DNA from: Chitinophagaceae bacterium
GTDB taxonomy: Bacteria > Bacteroidota > Bacteroidia > Chitinophagales > Chitinophagaceae
Assembly: GCA_023229465.1 (NCBI GenBank)
Contig: JALNZE010000013.1
Span: 1-64,000, forward strand
Length of the DNA stretch: 64,000 nt
Reading direction: 5' to 3'
Positions 1-9,705 of the stretch are shown here, piece after piece. The position numbers and the translations under genes were made by a program. The notes below the pieces were generated by a model. It had not been told where the DNA came from. It ran no database searches and saw nothing but the letters and a program-made list of their open reading frames with translations. Every line of letters starts with the position of its first letter. Positions within the stretch are counted from its first letter, which is position 1.

Positions 1-74
1 TTAATGATAGGTTTTTAAAGGCATAAATATCCAAGCATTATTAAACAAAATGAAACTACATTTACACCCTGATA

Positions 75-107
75 GGTGGTACACTTTTCACCCGGAATAG
101 TGGTACA
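75..107. repeat. Possible insertion-sequence end remnant (paired GTGGTACA repeats)
   Basis: Two copies of a short motif, GGTGGTACA and AGTGGTACA, lie in the same orientation 24 bases apart, separated by an acttttcacccggaat-type spacer. Repeated short motifs of this kind are a feature of the terminal regions of IS21-family elements (established for the family). No istA or istB coding sequence is present in the window, so this would be an isolated end or the border of an element lying further left. A chance repeat is possible. Confidence 0.35.
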
Positions 108-262
108 TAATTGAATCGGTACAAACATTCATATTTGGCATAAATATATTTTATTTGACTTAACAGAAAAATATATTTAGGTATTTATACTATTTTTTGA
201 CTGTGAAATAGCGGTTATTCAGCTTTTATTACGTCTTTTGTACTCATAAATGAATCAATACC

Positions 263-598
263 ATGCTGACTTTTGGAAAGAAAATGCGTGAGATACGCGA
301 AGCAAAAAATATATCGCAAGCTGATCTTGCACAGGTATTAAGTACCAACCCTTCACTGATCGGGAAGTATGAAAAGGATGAAGTAAAACCAAGTATTGAT
401 GCAATAAAGAAACTGGCCGAAGCTCTCGGCACTACTGCGGGATATTTACTCGATGATACAAGCGACTTTGACTTCTTAAAAGATGTTGCCATGCTCAAAC
501 GCTTCAACGATCTCAACCTGCTTCCTGAACCTGACAAAGAATATATCCTCTATACACTTGATGCGCTTATCAAAGCAGCTAAACTCAAATCGCTGTAA
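263..598 (+). CDS. XRE-family helix-turn-helix transcriptional regulator
   Basis: This is a 111-residue DNA-binding protein. Residues about 5-62 form a Cro/C1-type helix-turn-helix, with the signature R-E-A-K-N-I-S-Q-A-D-L-A-Q followed by G-K-Y-E-K-D-E-V-K-P-S and I-K-K-L-A-E-A-L-G. The C-terminal 45 residues are acidic and helical and end in a lysine-rich tail, an arrangement seen in many small Bacteroidota repressors. It stands alone, with an AT-rich upstream region and a long non-coding stretch downstream. Such proteins act as repressors or phage/toxin-antitoxin regulators, but no partner gene is visible, so the target is unknown. It may be cargo of the accessory DNA at the left edge. Confidence 0.85.
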   Translation: MLTFGKKMREIREAKNISQADLAQVLSTNPSLIGKYEKDEVKPSIDAIKKLAEALGTTAGYLLDDTSDFDFLKDVAMLKRFNDLNLLPEPDKEYILYTLDALIKAAKLKSL

Positions 599-1146
599 AT
601 AATTCTTTTGTATTTTTTTGCATTGCTTCTTGCTCGCCGACAAAGAAACGGGAGTGAAGAATGAACGGACGTTTCTGCGAGTGCCATTGTCTGGGGTGAC
701 AGTAAAGCGCGAAGTATGAGCGCGATGGACACACAGTGCAGGGGCAAGAGTGTGGCATACGATAGTATAAGCGTGGGATCTGTGCCAACGATGCCCCGGA
801 ACGCAGACAATGGCCGGCAGGCGAGCATAACAATAGAAGGATGCGGGTAAATGAAAAGGCACATCAGGGAAGTATGACCTGGTGTGCCTTTTCATTTACA
901 GGAGCATCCCGAACAAAAGCGTGAGGAGCGCAAGGAGTGTGACAGACTGACGAAGGAGTGTCTGGCGCAAACCTTGCTGACGAATGATTTTGTGAGACCT
1001 ATTTACCAAGACATATTATTTGGAGCAGCGTTTATCAATCCTTCCATAAAGCAATGTGGGTTTTTAGTATTGTGGTTGTTGAGTTTAAAGCATAAAAAAC
1101 ACCCCGCGCTGTAGCGGTTGAATGATTGATAGTTTGATGGGATTAA
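599..1146. other. Non-coding, inverted-repeat-rich intergenic region
   Basis: About 550 bases without a convincing gene. Open frames exist on both strands but overlap one another, are rich in His, Cys and Arg, and match no family I know. The DNA is structured. An 8-base arm at 631-638 pairs with 820-827, an 11-base arm at 683-693 pairs with 804-814, and a long near-perfect stem occurs at 847-899. Further right, the motif aaggagtgt occurs twice between 928 and 962. This looks like a non-coding repeat element or the debris of a mobile element, not a protein gene. Confidence 0.5.
839..909. repeat. Long near-perfect inverted repeat
   Basis: The arms at 847-868 and 878-899 are 22 bases long and complementary except for one position, around a 9-base loop. 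After a short internal mismatch, a further 6 bases (839-844 ggatgc with 904-909 gcatcc) extend the stem. The structure is far too long to be a simple rho-independent terminator, and no T-run follows on either strand. It could be a repetitive extragenic palindrome or an element end. Confidence 0.7.
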
Positions 1147-1671
1147 TTACTTAGGCCACAACTTATTCAACTTGATACTATACCGATTTCCTTTGTCACC
1201 CGATACGACAGAAGCTATTCTTTTGTCAAAATTAACTGTGGCTCTATCAAGGGTATCACCAACAGCATGGACATCATAATGTTCAGTAATGAAAAATGAC
1301 TTCGATTTGTTATCAAACAAAATATCCCATGTTAACCCTGTAGGCAAATCAGCTACCTCATAACAAATATAATCCGTAGGGATGTAAGCGTATTTTTTTT
1401 TAAACTCTACACTGTAGTCTTGATTTCTTAAACGATACACCTCACGCTTTTGGCTACCATTATAATAAATCAATACATAATCGTAAGTGTCCTTGGAAAT
1501 CCTTTGACTATCAATCATTATATAATTTGAATCTGCATGTTTTACTGTTCCTGTCAATGCGTCCAGTGAATTAATACTACTGTCTTTATTTTCAAGCTTA
1601 GTTTGTTTGCTATTACAACTCGTAATAAGCAATATGAAAAGTCCGGTTAATAAATTGAATAGGTTTTTCAT
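1147..1671 (-). CDS. Small lipoprotein, candidate immunity protein of the Rhs-M23 protein
   Basis: This 174-residue protein has an N-terminal hydrophobic stretch ending in the lipobox I-T-S-C, which makes C19 the predicted lipid-modified residue. The remainder is a soluble, charged, periplasm- or surface-facing domain that I do not recognise. Its ATG (1669-1671) overlaps the stop codon of the upstream Rhs gene by 4 bases (ATGA), so translation is probably coupled. In polymorphic toxin loci the gene directly after the toxin usually encodes the cognate immunity protein (established). A lipoprotein would be well placed to neutralise a peptidoglycan hydrolase outside the cytoplasm. The immunity role is inference from position and location only. 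Confidence 0.8.
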   Translation of the reverse strand: MKNLFNLLTGLFILLITSCNSKQTKLENKDSSINSLDALTGTVKHADSNYIMIDSQRISKDTYDYVLIYYNGSQKREVYRLRNQDYSVEFKKKYAYIPTDYICYEVADLPTGLTWDILFDNKSKSFFITEHYDVHAVGDTLDRATVNFDKRIASVVSGDKGNRYSIKLNKLWPK

Positions 1672-4600
1672 TGTTTAATATCCATTTTAGTTTGTTTTCC
1701 GTCTTTATCAATTTTAATAACACCTGTCCGAGTCTGGTTACCGGATTTGTTTTGGGAATAAAATTTTGTGTCTAATACAGAGTTAGGGTCTAACCTTCCA
1801 CCTAAACCTAAACCCGGATTTGACTCGCTTCTCATTTCAAAGTGCAGATGTGCTTGTGAGGCTGGCAAATCGCTTGCATTCCCTGTCATACCAGTTTTGC
1901 CAATAACATCTCCTTCCTTGACTACTTGTCCTTTTTTAACATCAATTTCTGATAAGTGTGAGTACTGAGCATAGCTTACGGTTCCATCTTTACCTACAAT
2001 TTTTAGTTGGATTTGATTTCCATAAGCCGCTTTAGAATCTGTTACTATCTTAAACACTGTTGCGTCTTTTACAGCAAGAGTGGGAGTTCCAACAGGAGCA
2101 GCTAAATCAAATCCCTGATGGGGTCTAGTACCGCCATTCCTGACCATCCCTTGCAAATTACTTGCTCTGTTTTCACGTATCTCCATTTTTTTCAATGGGT
2201 CTTCTGGCATCCTACCATCTGAATCAATAAAACGAATTGGATTATCAAACGCATAATTGTATGGAGAATGCCTTCGCATTGAATCACCTAACGGGTCTAC
2301 GCTATGCCATCTCCCAATCTGCGGGTCTTGCATCCTCGCCCCATAATCATACAACTCCAACCCACTACCATCACTAAACTCCTTACTTTGCAATTCCTTT
2401 CCATTATACTTATACCTATTCTCCAACTTCCCGGCGGCCTTGCTACTGATTCCTTGTAAAGTGAGACCCCATGCGCTATAATGATCTTCGCTTAACAATG
2501 GCCCACGATTCTGTATCACCTGTAAATTATCAAAGAACACATCAATATTGCTCTCATTAGAACAGTACACATAAAGGTAACCGTTCTTGGCTATGCTTAC
2601 ACTCTGAGTATGCGTTTTTAAGGTACCGGAACTATTATCTACTGCATTAAATCCACTGCTTGAACTTACGGCTCTAAATTGTTCATCAAACAATATCCAG
2701 TTAATGTATGCTTTCGGTCTACCACTGACAAGTGGTGCAGTTGAAAGGAAGTTTGATACATCACTTGGGGTTACTCCCGAACCCGTAAGTGCTGCGGCGG
2801 TTGCTCCTTTACCTGCATTGGCTACAGCACTCGTACCCGCTAATGCTGTCAACAGGTCATTGACTACCGTTGAATAAGAATTATTCGGGCTGCTGCCAGT
2901 CCAATAACTCCTGCCGTAAATATTTACATTGTCTCCGGCCATTACTTTAAGCGTAATACCTAGTCCTGTTTTGTCACCGGTATTGCCATTGAGCTTATAC
3001 ATCTTCGCACTGGTGGCAGTGGTGTTACTGTTTGGATTGGTATTATATGGAGGGTTACCATTGTTGTTTGCATAGGTACTTGGTAGTGATCCTGGGTTAG
3101 CAACGATGTTGCCGGTATTGATTGAATAGTAGGTTTGTTCTGTTGCTATCGCTCCATCTTCGAGAGTTGCTACAGGATATGTATCTGTTTGTTGTTCATC
3201 GGTTAAAACAACGCGAGTATTTCCTAAATGGTCCTTCACAAAATAATCATACGCAAATACTGTAGGGTTACTTACGGTAACTGTAGGGTTCAATCTTATT
3301 CTTCCTTCTTCATAGGTGAAGAATTGCAAAGTGTTATTCTCATACACAAAACCATTCAGATAATCCGTTTTGGTGGTTTTACTTGTTGGAGATGTTTCAA
3401 TGGTGCGTTTCTCTAATTTATTGCCCGTTGCATCGTAGATATATTTGATCGTGCCTTTTCCGGTAACGGCTATGGAATCAAGCAAGTTCAGGTGATTGTA
3501 GACAATACCATTGGTGCTTGCGCCACCGATACTTTTGTTTCGGTCTTTTAGCAAGTTCCCATTTCCATCATACCCGTAATCATCACCGCTTGTATTGTTA
3601 TCGGTGAAGTCTCCGAGTTTCTGATCAGCTGTTATAGCATCGGCAACATTGGCGAGCTTATTGCTGTTAGTGTTGTATGTATAGGTAAGGTTATCAATCA
3701 ATGCACTGCTGTTTAATTTCAATCCCTTTTGTTGCATTGCCAGGATATTACCATTCGCATCATAAGCACTTGTTGGTATTGAACCATCTCCCATCTTCAC
3801 ACTAAAATCAATGGTGAAGTTTGTGTTGCCGGGATCTGCTTTTGCCCAACTGCCGCTAAAGTTCTGATTGAAGTCTGCAAACAATATTCTGTTTGCCTGA
3901 TCGTATCCGTAACCAAATGTCCGCTCTGCTCCATCACCGGCACTTACCCAACGCTGGCCTGCAATATTGCCACTGAACTCATTCGTTCCAAAACCCCAGT
4001 CATAGCTAAGATCCATTGCAAACCATTTGCTATTGCTGATATTCATCTGCGAAGTAGTTGGGCCGGATGATGCTCCGTAGTTCCAGTTCATACCTTTTAG
4101 CCATCCGCGGATATTGTAACTGTAATCCTCATTGTTCAACGCAGATGTATCGGTCATTGATTTTTGGCCTAACCTTTTTCTGAGCAATTGTCCCATTGCA
4201 TCGTAACTATTGCGGACAGTGAAGCGCTTTGTGCTGTCATTGTCATTGAGTTGCTTGGTAACAGTAAGTAGTCTTCCTGCATGGTCATAATCCACATTGG
4301 TTCTTACCCTCACTGTTATGGCACTATCAGCAGGATTGGTATGCAGCAAATAGTTACAGATAACTTTCCCGTTAAAATCATAACGGTTGGTTGATACATC
4401 AAGTCCACCTTTGTAATTACCACCACTGGTTTGTATTACTCTGCCCTTATCATCATAGAAGCTGGCAGTTTCGAGCCATGCTCCTTTGGTAAGATCAGAA
4501 GGGCTTTCAATTACGCGAACTCTGGTAACTGTTGCCATACCTCTTGTATGGTTGCTGTTTGCGCTCGGAATTGAATCTCCATACACATTGGCACCGATAC

Positions 4601-6164
4601 CTAATTTGCTGTTATCTGTTGTGCTGTAAGATCTGCTGGTGGCGGTGTAATCATCGTAATAGGTGTAAGTGAGTGCTACAGGGCTGGTACCGGATGGAAT
4701 CGGGTTATCGAGTACAGTAACACTGTTACTAAACGTTCCCGTACTGCCTGTTACGATCTCTGCTACAAACTCTGCGGTACTCTCGCTGGTGAACTCTCCA
4801 TTAAATGTAATTTGATTCGTTGCATGATAGGTAGCTCTTCCAGCCTGTCTTTCGTACATATCCAGATTAGCAGGAACAGACGGCGGATAACTGCCCGATG
4901 TGGTTACCGAACTACTGCTGGAACTTCCGGTATTACTGTCCACATAACTCTGTAAACTTGATGGACTAATGTTATCAGTCATGATGCCTGTCTGCACAGG
5001 GCGGTTTAATCCATCATACAATGTGTACATCCATTGATTAGATGCATTCAGATTCGCATCCTGTGTAAACACTAACCTATCGCGTTTATCATAGATCATA
5101 TACACCCATCCCGCACCGGGAACTTTCTTGGCACTCATTCTTCCTCTTCCATCATATTCATAGCGGAAGGAAAGTTCATTTATAATTGTGTTACTGCCTG
5201 TTGTTAAATCCCATGTACCCGCTGAAAGCAGCGTGATTACTGCTTTTGGGGGGATGACGAATCTTAATCTACCGAAATCATCGTATACATAATAGGTACA
5301 GGGCCAGCCGATATGCGCAGTTCCGGGTGAGGGCACGATCTGCACTTTCTTTAAGATCACACGGCCTTCTTTGTCTTTGTATTCAACTACACTGTTTCCT
5401 TTTTCATCAATGATTACATTCTTATACAATTGCCCTGTACCATACGCTGCAGCCGTGGTTGGTATATTGGTACTGACATCTGAATTGGTGTACGTTAAAT
5501 TATTATTCGTTATCGTCCATATCCGTACAGAATCACTTACCGTATTTACCAGGTACTGCATCTGCACCCCATGTTCTGTCCCACCTTCGCTGCCTACCCA
5601 GCTATTACCAGGTGCAAAGTTTTTCTGTACACGGTTTAATCCTGAACGCTCAAAAATGTTTTTGCTATAATACACAGATTCGTTTGTGATAGCCGCCTGT
5701 TGTCCCGGATAAGTAGTCGTATAAAAAGTTGCCTGGTTATTAAAGGGATCGTTCTTGAATGAACCATCTGTTGCCGTAGTGGCATAAGGCAGGAACTTAT
5801 ATTGCTCCCTGCCGATAGAATCATAAACCATCGCAGACACGATATCCTTGAGTGTTGGAGAACTTTGCCAACCAACTGTTTGCAATGGCCGCCCCAGCCC
5901 ATCTAAATACTGTGTAGCGCGGGATACCTTGGTAGCATCCGTTTCTGAAGTAACACTTGATTGCGATGTATATGGCTGCAATGGCTGCCAGGTTCTTACA
6001 TAGTTTACCGGTGTACCGCTTGCATAGGCCGAAGGGGCATAAGGTGTAATGCCTGTACTACTTCCAACTTTTGTATCTGCTGTTGGAGCATTGGTTTGAG
6101 CCGTTACTTGTTGAACAAGAACTAATGCTGATAAAAGGGTGAAATATTTTTTTATGAAGACCAT
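1668..6164 (-). CDS. Rhs-repeat protein with DUF6443-type N-terminus and C-terminal M23 peptidase
   Basis: This exported protein of 1498 residues begins with a signal peptide of about 22 residues (cut V-T-A|Q). Residues about 60-280 match the DUF6443 type that opens many Bacteroidota Rhs proteins. A long YD-repeat region follows (for example Y-D-G-R-G-R-M and Y-D-G-N-G-N-L-L-K-D). The Rhs-associated core lies at about 1249-1318 (Y-N-G-K-E-L-Q, G-L-E-L-Y-D-Y-G-A-R, D-P-Q-I-G-R-W, Y-N-Y-A-F-D-N-P). The C-terminus is an M23 metallopeptidase domain (about 1335-1445) with complete zinc and catalytic residues: H1349 and D1353 in H-Q-G-F-D, H1403, and H1439 and H1441 in H-L-H. M23 enzymes cut peptidoglycan cross-links or glycyl peptides. 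The gene lies 48 bases after the SpvB-like gene and overlaps the downstream lipoprotein by 4 bases. The toxin role is inferred. Confidence 0.92.
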   Translation of the reverse strand: MVFIKKYFTLLSALVLVQQVTAQTNAPTADTKVGSSTGITPYAPSAYASGTPVNYVRTWQPLQPYTSQSSVTSETDATKVSRATQYLDGLGRPLQTVGWQSSPTLKDIVSAMVYDSIGREQYKFLPYATTATDGSFKNDPFNNQATFYTTTYPGQQAAITNESVYYSKNIFERSGLNRVQKNFAPGNSWVGSEGGTEHGVQMQYLVNTVSDSVRIWTITNNNLTYTNSDVSTNIPTTAAAYGTGQLYKNVIIDEKGNSVVEYKDKEGRVILKKVQIVPSPGTAHIGWPCTYYVYDDFGRLRFVIPPKAVITLLSAGTWDLTTGSNTIINELSFRYEYDGRGRMSAKKVPGAGWVYMIYDKRDRLVFTQDANLNASNQWMYTLYDGLNRPVQTGIMTDNISPSSLQSYVDSNTGSSSSSSVTTSGSYPPSVPANLDMYERQAGRATYHATNQITFNGEFTSESTAEFVAEIVTGSTGTFSNSVTVLDNPIPSGTSPVALTYTYYDDYTATSRSYSTTDNSKLGIGANVYGDSIPSANSNHTRGMATVTRVRVIESPSDLTKGAWLETASFYDDKGRVIQTSGGNYKGGLDVSTNRYDFNGKVICNYLLHTNPADSAITVRVRTNVDYDHAGRLLTVTKQLNDNDSTKRFTVRNSYDAMGQLLRKRLGQKSMTDTSALNNEDYSYNIRGWLKGMNWNYGASSGPTTSQMNISNSKWFAMDLSYDWGFGTNEFSGNIAGQRWVSAGDGAERTFGYGYDQANRILFADFNQNFSGSWAKADPGNTNFTIDFSVKMGDGSIPTSAYDANGNILAMQQKGLKLNSSALIDNLTYTYNTNSNKLANVADAITADQKLGDFTDNNTSGDDYGYDGNGNLLKDRNKSIGGASTNGIVYNHLNLLDSIAVTGKGTIKYIYDATGNKLEKRTIETSPTSKTTKTDYLNGFVYENNTLQFFTYEEGRIRLNPTVTVSNPTVFAYDYFVKDHLGNTRVVLTDEQQTDTYPVATLEDGAIATEQTYYSINTGNIVANPGSLPSTYANNNGNPPYNTNPNSNTTATSAKMYKLNGNTGDKTGLGITLKVMAGDNVNIYGRSYWTGSSPNNSYSTVVNDLLTALAGTSAVANAGKGATAAALTGSGVTPSDVSNFLSTAPLVSGRPKAYINWILFDEQFRAVSSSSGFNAVDNSSGTLKTHTQSVSIAKNGYLYVYCSNESNIDVFFDNLQVIQNRGPLLSEDHYSAWGLTLQGISSKAAGKLENRYKYNGKELQSKEFSDGSGLELYDYGARMQDPQIGRWHSVDPLGDSMRRHSPYNYAFDNPIRFIDSDGRMPEDPLKKMEIRENRASNLQGMVRNGGTRPHQGFDLAAPVGTPTLAVKDATVFKIVTDSKAAYGNQIQLKIVGKDGTVSYAQYSHLSEIDVKKGQVVKEGDVIGKTGMTGNASDLPASQAHLHFEMRSESNPGLGLGGRLDPNSVLDTKFYSQNKSGNQTRTGVIKIDKDGKQTKMDIKQ

Positions 6165-6212
6165 ATTGAATGGTTTTATTTTTTAAGTGTTTTTGTTTAT
6201 TGAACTACTTTA

Positions 6213-9200
6213 TTATTGGTATTGATAGGTGTTTGTTTTCAGTATTTTTCTTTTTTCATCTTTTACCTGTAAAAGCCGTCCCTGGGAGTCGTATTCGTAA
6301 TATGTAATCTTGTTTCCTGCATCACATTGAGAAGTCATACCTGTAAGTGGCAGGTATGTATAAGTTGTCATAAGTGACCCTTTTGGATAGAGCCTGAGTT
6401 CATCAATAGAACCTGTTCCTGATACACCAATAGAAGTCGCACCAGTTACTTCATGTTCGCAATATGTCCAGCCTCCGATTGAAGCGCCCGTTTTACTCGA
6501 AGAACCTGTTCCTGATACCGTGTAATATGTTCCCGTACTACTCCAGTATGAAACGATATAAGTAACACCTGAACTAAGTCCTGTTTTTTGAATGGTACTT
6601 TCCGTTAGCGTATAATATTTACCACCAGTAGGCGAGGATGCATTGCTCACCACACTACCTGAACTGATTCCTGACCAGTTGCCGGTTCCATCTGCTTCAA
6701 AAGATGTATATGCTATACCTGCGCTATCTGCATTGCTTACTCCCGCTACTGGGTACATGGATTGGTAATCCCATAGATACGTATGTTTGACATCTCTTAG
6801 CTCTTGCTGCTCTACTATATTGCCGTATGCATCATACTTATTTAGAGATACCTGGGATTTGTATAAACTGCTTTTGGTAACGCTGCCACTTGATACTGAG
6901 GAAGCTGAAAACGAAGTTGTGGATGCTGCCAATTCTGCTGTATAAATAGTATCGGGTAATGGAATGTTTGGCTTGTATGAAGTAAAGGCTGCCTGAGTTG
7001 TACGGCTGTCACTGCCCAATTGGGTATATTGCTCTATGACAGGCGATACCACATTTTTATTTTGCAGATTCTTTATACCTGCAGTAAGGTCGTCGGAGCC
7101 GCTAAGACCGGCATAGTCCAATGGGTATTTCATATGGTGTACCACATTCTCTCCTTTACTGTTAGTAGTTGTTAGTGCTATAGGTTGATAATGGTTAGAC
7201 CCGTAGCCATAATTCCTAACTGATTCTGTATAGGTAGAGAAATTGTTTTGATCATAAGTCCGATGTGTTTCAGATGCAAGAGAGAACCAGCCGGAAGTAG
7301 TTGTAAATGCTGAGGTGACATAACTATTGTTTCCCGTATGGCTGAAGGTATAAATCTCATTCTTCCCGATCTTTAATCCCTTATTAGAATTTGTTGGATA
7401 ATCAGTATAGTTATTTATATTTTCATCTACAAGTTCGTACACCTGGCTACCGGAATTGTAACGGAATTTTTTGGAGTGTAGCAATTGTCCTCTTTTCCAG
7501 TCATGCGTATTGGATGGAGCAAATGGAAAGTTTGTAAGCACCGAATCAGGATAACCGTCAGGTGCGGTAAATACATATTCGTTTTTCCCAAATTCACCGT
7601 TTTCACCTAATAATTCTTGTACATACTTATATCCTACATATGAACCCTGTGAAGTAAGTAAGGGATAGTTTGAACCTGAACTGATCGTTATATAATCGCA
7701 ATAATAAATAGAAGATGGATATGTTATTTGATTATAGATTCGAACATATCCGATATAATTTGGAAATGAAACGAGATAGCCGCTCGAATGGCTCAAAGTA
7801 TCCGGATTTTTATATGTATACTTTTTCACATCAGCCTTTACACCACTTGCAGAATAATTGGTTATTTTTTTGATACGGAGACCCCCTACATTTGCGTTGT
7901 ACTTAAAGAAACTATCAGAGAAGGCGCTTTTACCCCAGGTTATATCAAATGAAAAATTAGCAATAATATTAGGGTCTGTCACGCCGGAAAGATCAACTGT
8001 TACAGCATAGCTGCCTTTTTGCAAATAACGGGCAGGGATATTATCAAAAATATTGAAACTGCCACTTGGTCCTGATAGAGTTACCACAGGGCAACCCAAT
8101 GAAGCACCAAATGCACATGCCCCACCTCCATTATTAATTGAGATAGTGGCATTTACTCCACCCGTTCCTGCATAATCGTCATTAATATTAAATGAACCAC
8201 TGTAAGAAGTAGTAGTACTAAAATTATCATACCCGGTAACAAAATCCTGACTTTTCGAAAGATTTACAATTTTATTGGTCTCAAATTCAAAATCTGTGCG
8301 TCCTCCCGTTGGATATGTGATGGATTGAAGAATCCCTAACTGATTATAGACAGTATCTGTATTTCTGTTTGCCCCATTGATTACAGCATAATTGCTATCA
8401 TTGTATGCTATGTTATATGATGGCGCAAAATCGACACTATTTGATGCTCCGTTAGAATATCCCCAATGATCCTGGTTATATGAATTGCGCGACGGGAAAG
8501 TTGTTGATTGATTATAGGTAAACTTGTAGCTGTTAACCCGCCCAGTCAAATCAAAAATAGTAACACTATCAAGAAACATTCTTTTAAGTTCCTCGGTTGG
8601 TGTTCCATAAATAGAACTACTCCCTGTATTATAACTTTGATAAAACTGGTATTTTTTATAAAAACTATGATCAGTATTGGAAATGACTATCGAATCAATT
8701 GCATGATCATATAAATAATCAACTCGTTCAGCCGATTTTGCATAAAATCCTACATAGCCATTTCTGAAATTGATCTGACTGAGGCGTTTCGTAAGAATAT
8801 TATTTAAGCTATATGCATCATCCTGTGTTTTTCCCGTGCAGTTAGGATCAGAGCTGTTCAAAACATATTTGGTTTGAGCGATAGAAGAATTAAATTGTGT
8901 GAAAGTTCCATCATATACAAAACTGACTGTATCAATACCGGAAGGACTAATCATTTTAGTAAGATACCAACTGGTGATATTGGCGCTGGTTGAACCAAGT
9001 GAGCCGTTAGTGACAGAACTTGCCGAAGTGTTTTCCTTCGAAGTAAAATAATAAATCGTTCCATTTGTGCCCGTTACCTTCCAACAACTATCCTGCCCAA
9101 AGTATGTACCGAATTCAAATTTGTTTTTCGTAACCGGTATAGATATCACTGTGCCGCCTGGTTGGAAAACAAACTTTCCTGCATCACCCACAAGATTATA

Positions 9201-9695
9201 GGTGAAAATATCCTGCTGTGAATCTATTGTTCCATCGTTGATCGCATCAAGATAGCTCTGCGCATTTCCCGATGACATTTGATTATTTATGAAACTATCA
9301 ATTTTATTATAGCTTTGCAGGTAACCACCACTTGGACTTTCATCGGCGATGCCTCGAACCTGCCGAGTGATTATACCTCCGGAATTAAGGCTCCAACCCA
9401 ATCCAACCCATGAAGCAACTTCTTCTACCTTCATACCTCCAGCATGGTAACTTAAACTTACCGGAATTTTTAAACCCCCGGATTGAATCTCATAAACCGG
9501 TATACTGATATTTGGAATACCTGTTGAATAGCCCACTGGCACTTCACCATATTTACCTAATGATGCTGCGTTAGGGGAAACCGGAACGGGGCTGTTGATA
9601 TTCGGCATTGCTGTCTGGGTAATCCCCGTTAATGCCAGTCCATTCAGGAAAAATAAAAAAAAGCCTTTAACCAGAATTTGTTTTATAAGATTCAT
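6213..9695 (-). CDS. Large exported SpvB/YD-repeat-like protein
   Basis: This 1160-residue protein has a signal peptide of roughly 26 residues. Its N-terminal part (about 35-120) resembles the SpvB/TcB N-terminal region, with the features G-I-P-N-I-S-I-P-V, L-S-Y-H-A-G-G and V-G-L-G-W-S-L-N-S-G-G. The body is a long beta-rich region without Rhs core. Near the C-terminus an aromatic-rich, lectin-like stretch is followed by T-Y-L-P-L-T-G-M-T-S and Y-Y-E-Y-D-S-Q-G-R-L, typical YD-repeat sequence. It precedes the Rhs gene in the same transcription unit. SpvB-like plus Rhs-core pairs recall the TcB/TcC cocoon of Tc toxins (established for Tc toxins); the parallel here is inference. It may be a structural or surface component. 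Confidence 0.8.
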   Translation of the reverse strand: MNLIKQILVKGFFLFFLNGLALTGITQTAMPNINSPVPVSPNAASLGKYGEVPVGYSTGIPNISIPVYEIQSGGLKIPVSLSYHAGGMKVEEVASWVGLGWSLNSGGIITRQVRGIADESPSGGYLQSYNKIDSFINNQMSSGNAQSYLDAINDGTIDSQQDIFTYNLVGDAGKFVFQPGGTVISIPVTKNKFEFGTYFGQDSCWKVTGTNGTIYYFTSKENTSASSVTNGSLGSTSANITSWYLTKMISPSGIDTVSFVYDGTFTQFNSSIAQTKYVLNSSDPNCTGKTQDDAYSLNNILTKRLSQINFRNGYVGFYAKSAERVDYLYDHAIDSIVISNTDHSFYKKYQFYQSYNTGSSSIYGTPTEELKRMFLDSVTIFDLTGRVNSYKFTYNQSTTFPSRNSYNQDHWGYSNGASNSVDFAPSYNIAYNDSNYAVINGANRNTDTVYNQLGILQSITYPTGGRTDFEFETNKIVNLSKSQDFVTGYDNFSTTTSYSGSFNINDDYAGTGGVNATISINNGGGACAFGASLGCPVVTLSGPSGSFNIFDNIPARYLQKGSYAVTVDLSGVTDPNIIANFSFDITWGKSAFSDSFFKYNANVGGLRIKKITNYSASGVKADVKKYTYKNPDTLSHSSGYLVSFPNYIGYVRIYNQITYPSSIYYCDYITISSGSNYPLLTSQGSYVGYKYVQELLGENGEFGKNEYVFTAPDGYPDSVLTNFPFAPSNTHDWKRGQLLHSKKFRYNSGSQVYELVDENINNYTDYPTNSNKGLKIGKNEIYTFSHTGNNSYVTSAFTTTSGWFSLASETHRTYDQNNFSTYTESVRNYGYGSNHYQPIALTTTNSKGENVVHHMKYPLDYAGLSGSDDLTAGIKNLQNKNVVSPVIEQYTQLGSDSRTTQAAFTSYKPNIPLPDTIYTAELAASTTSFSASSVSSGSVTKSSLYKSQVSLNKYDAYGNIVEQQELRDVKHTYLWDYQSMYPVAGVSNADSAGIAYTSFEADGTGNWSGISSGSVVSNASSPTGGKYYTLTESTIQKTGLSSGVTYIVSYWSSTGTYYTVSGTGSSSKTGASIGGWTYCEHEVTGATSIGVSGTGSIDELRLYPKGSLMTTYTYLPLTGMTSQCDAGNKITYYEYDSQGRLLQVKDEKRKILKTNTYQYQ

Positions 9696-9705
9696 GTCAA
9701 CTAAT

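Noticed and set aside
476..895. Overlapping open frames on both strands in the repeat-rich region
   Set aside because: They overlap each other, are rich in His, Cys and Arg, match no family, and follow the symmetry of inverted repeats.
884..1114. 76-codon plus-strand frame
   Set aside because: It begins inside the arm of a palindrome and has a low-complexity N-terminus and no recognisable domain.
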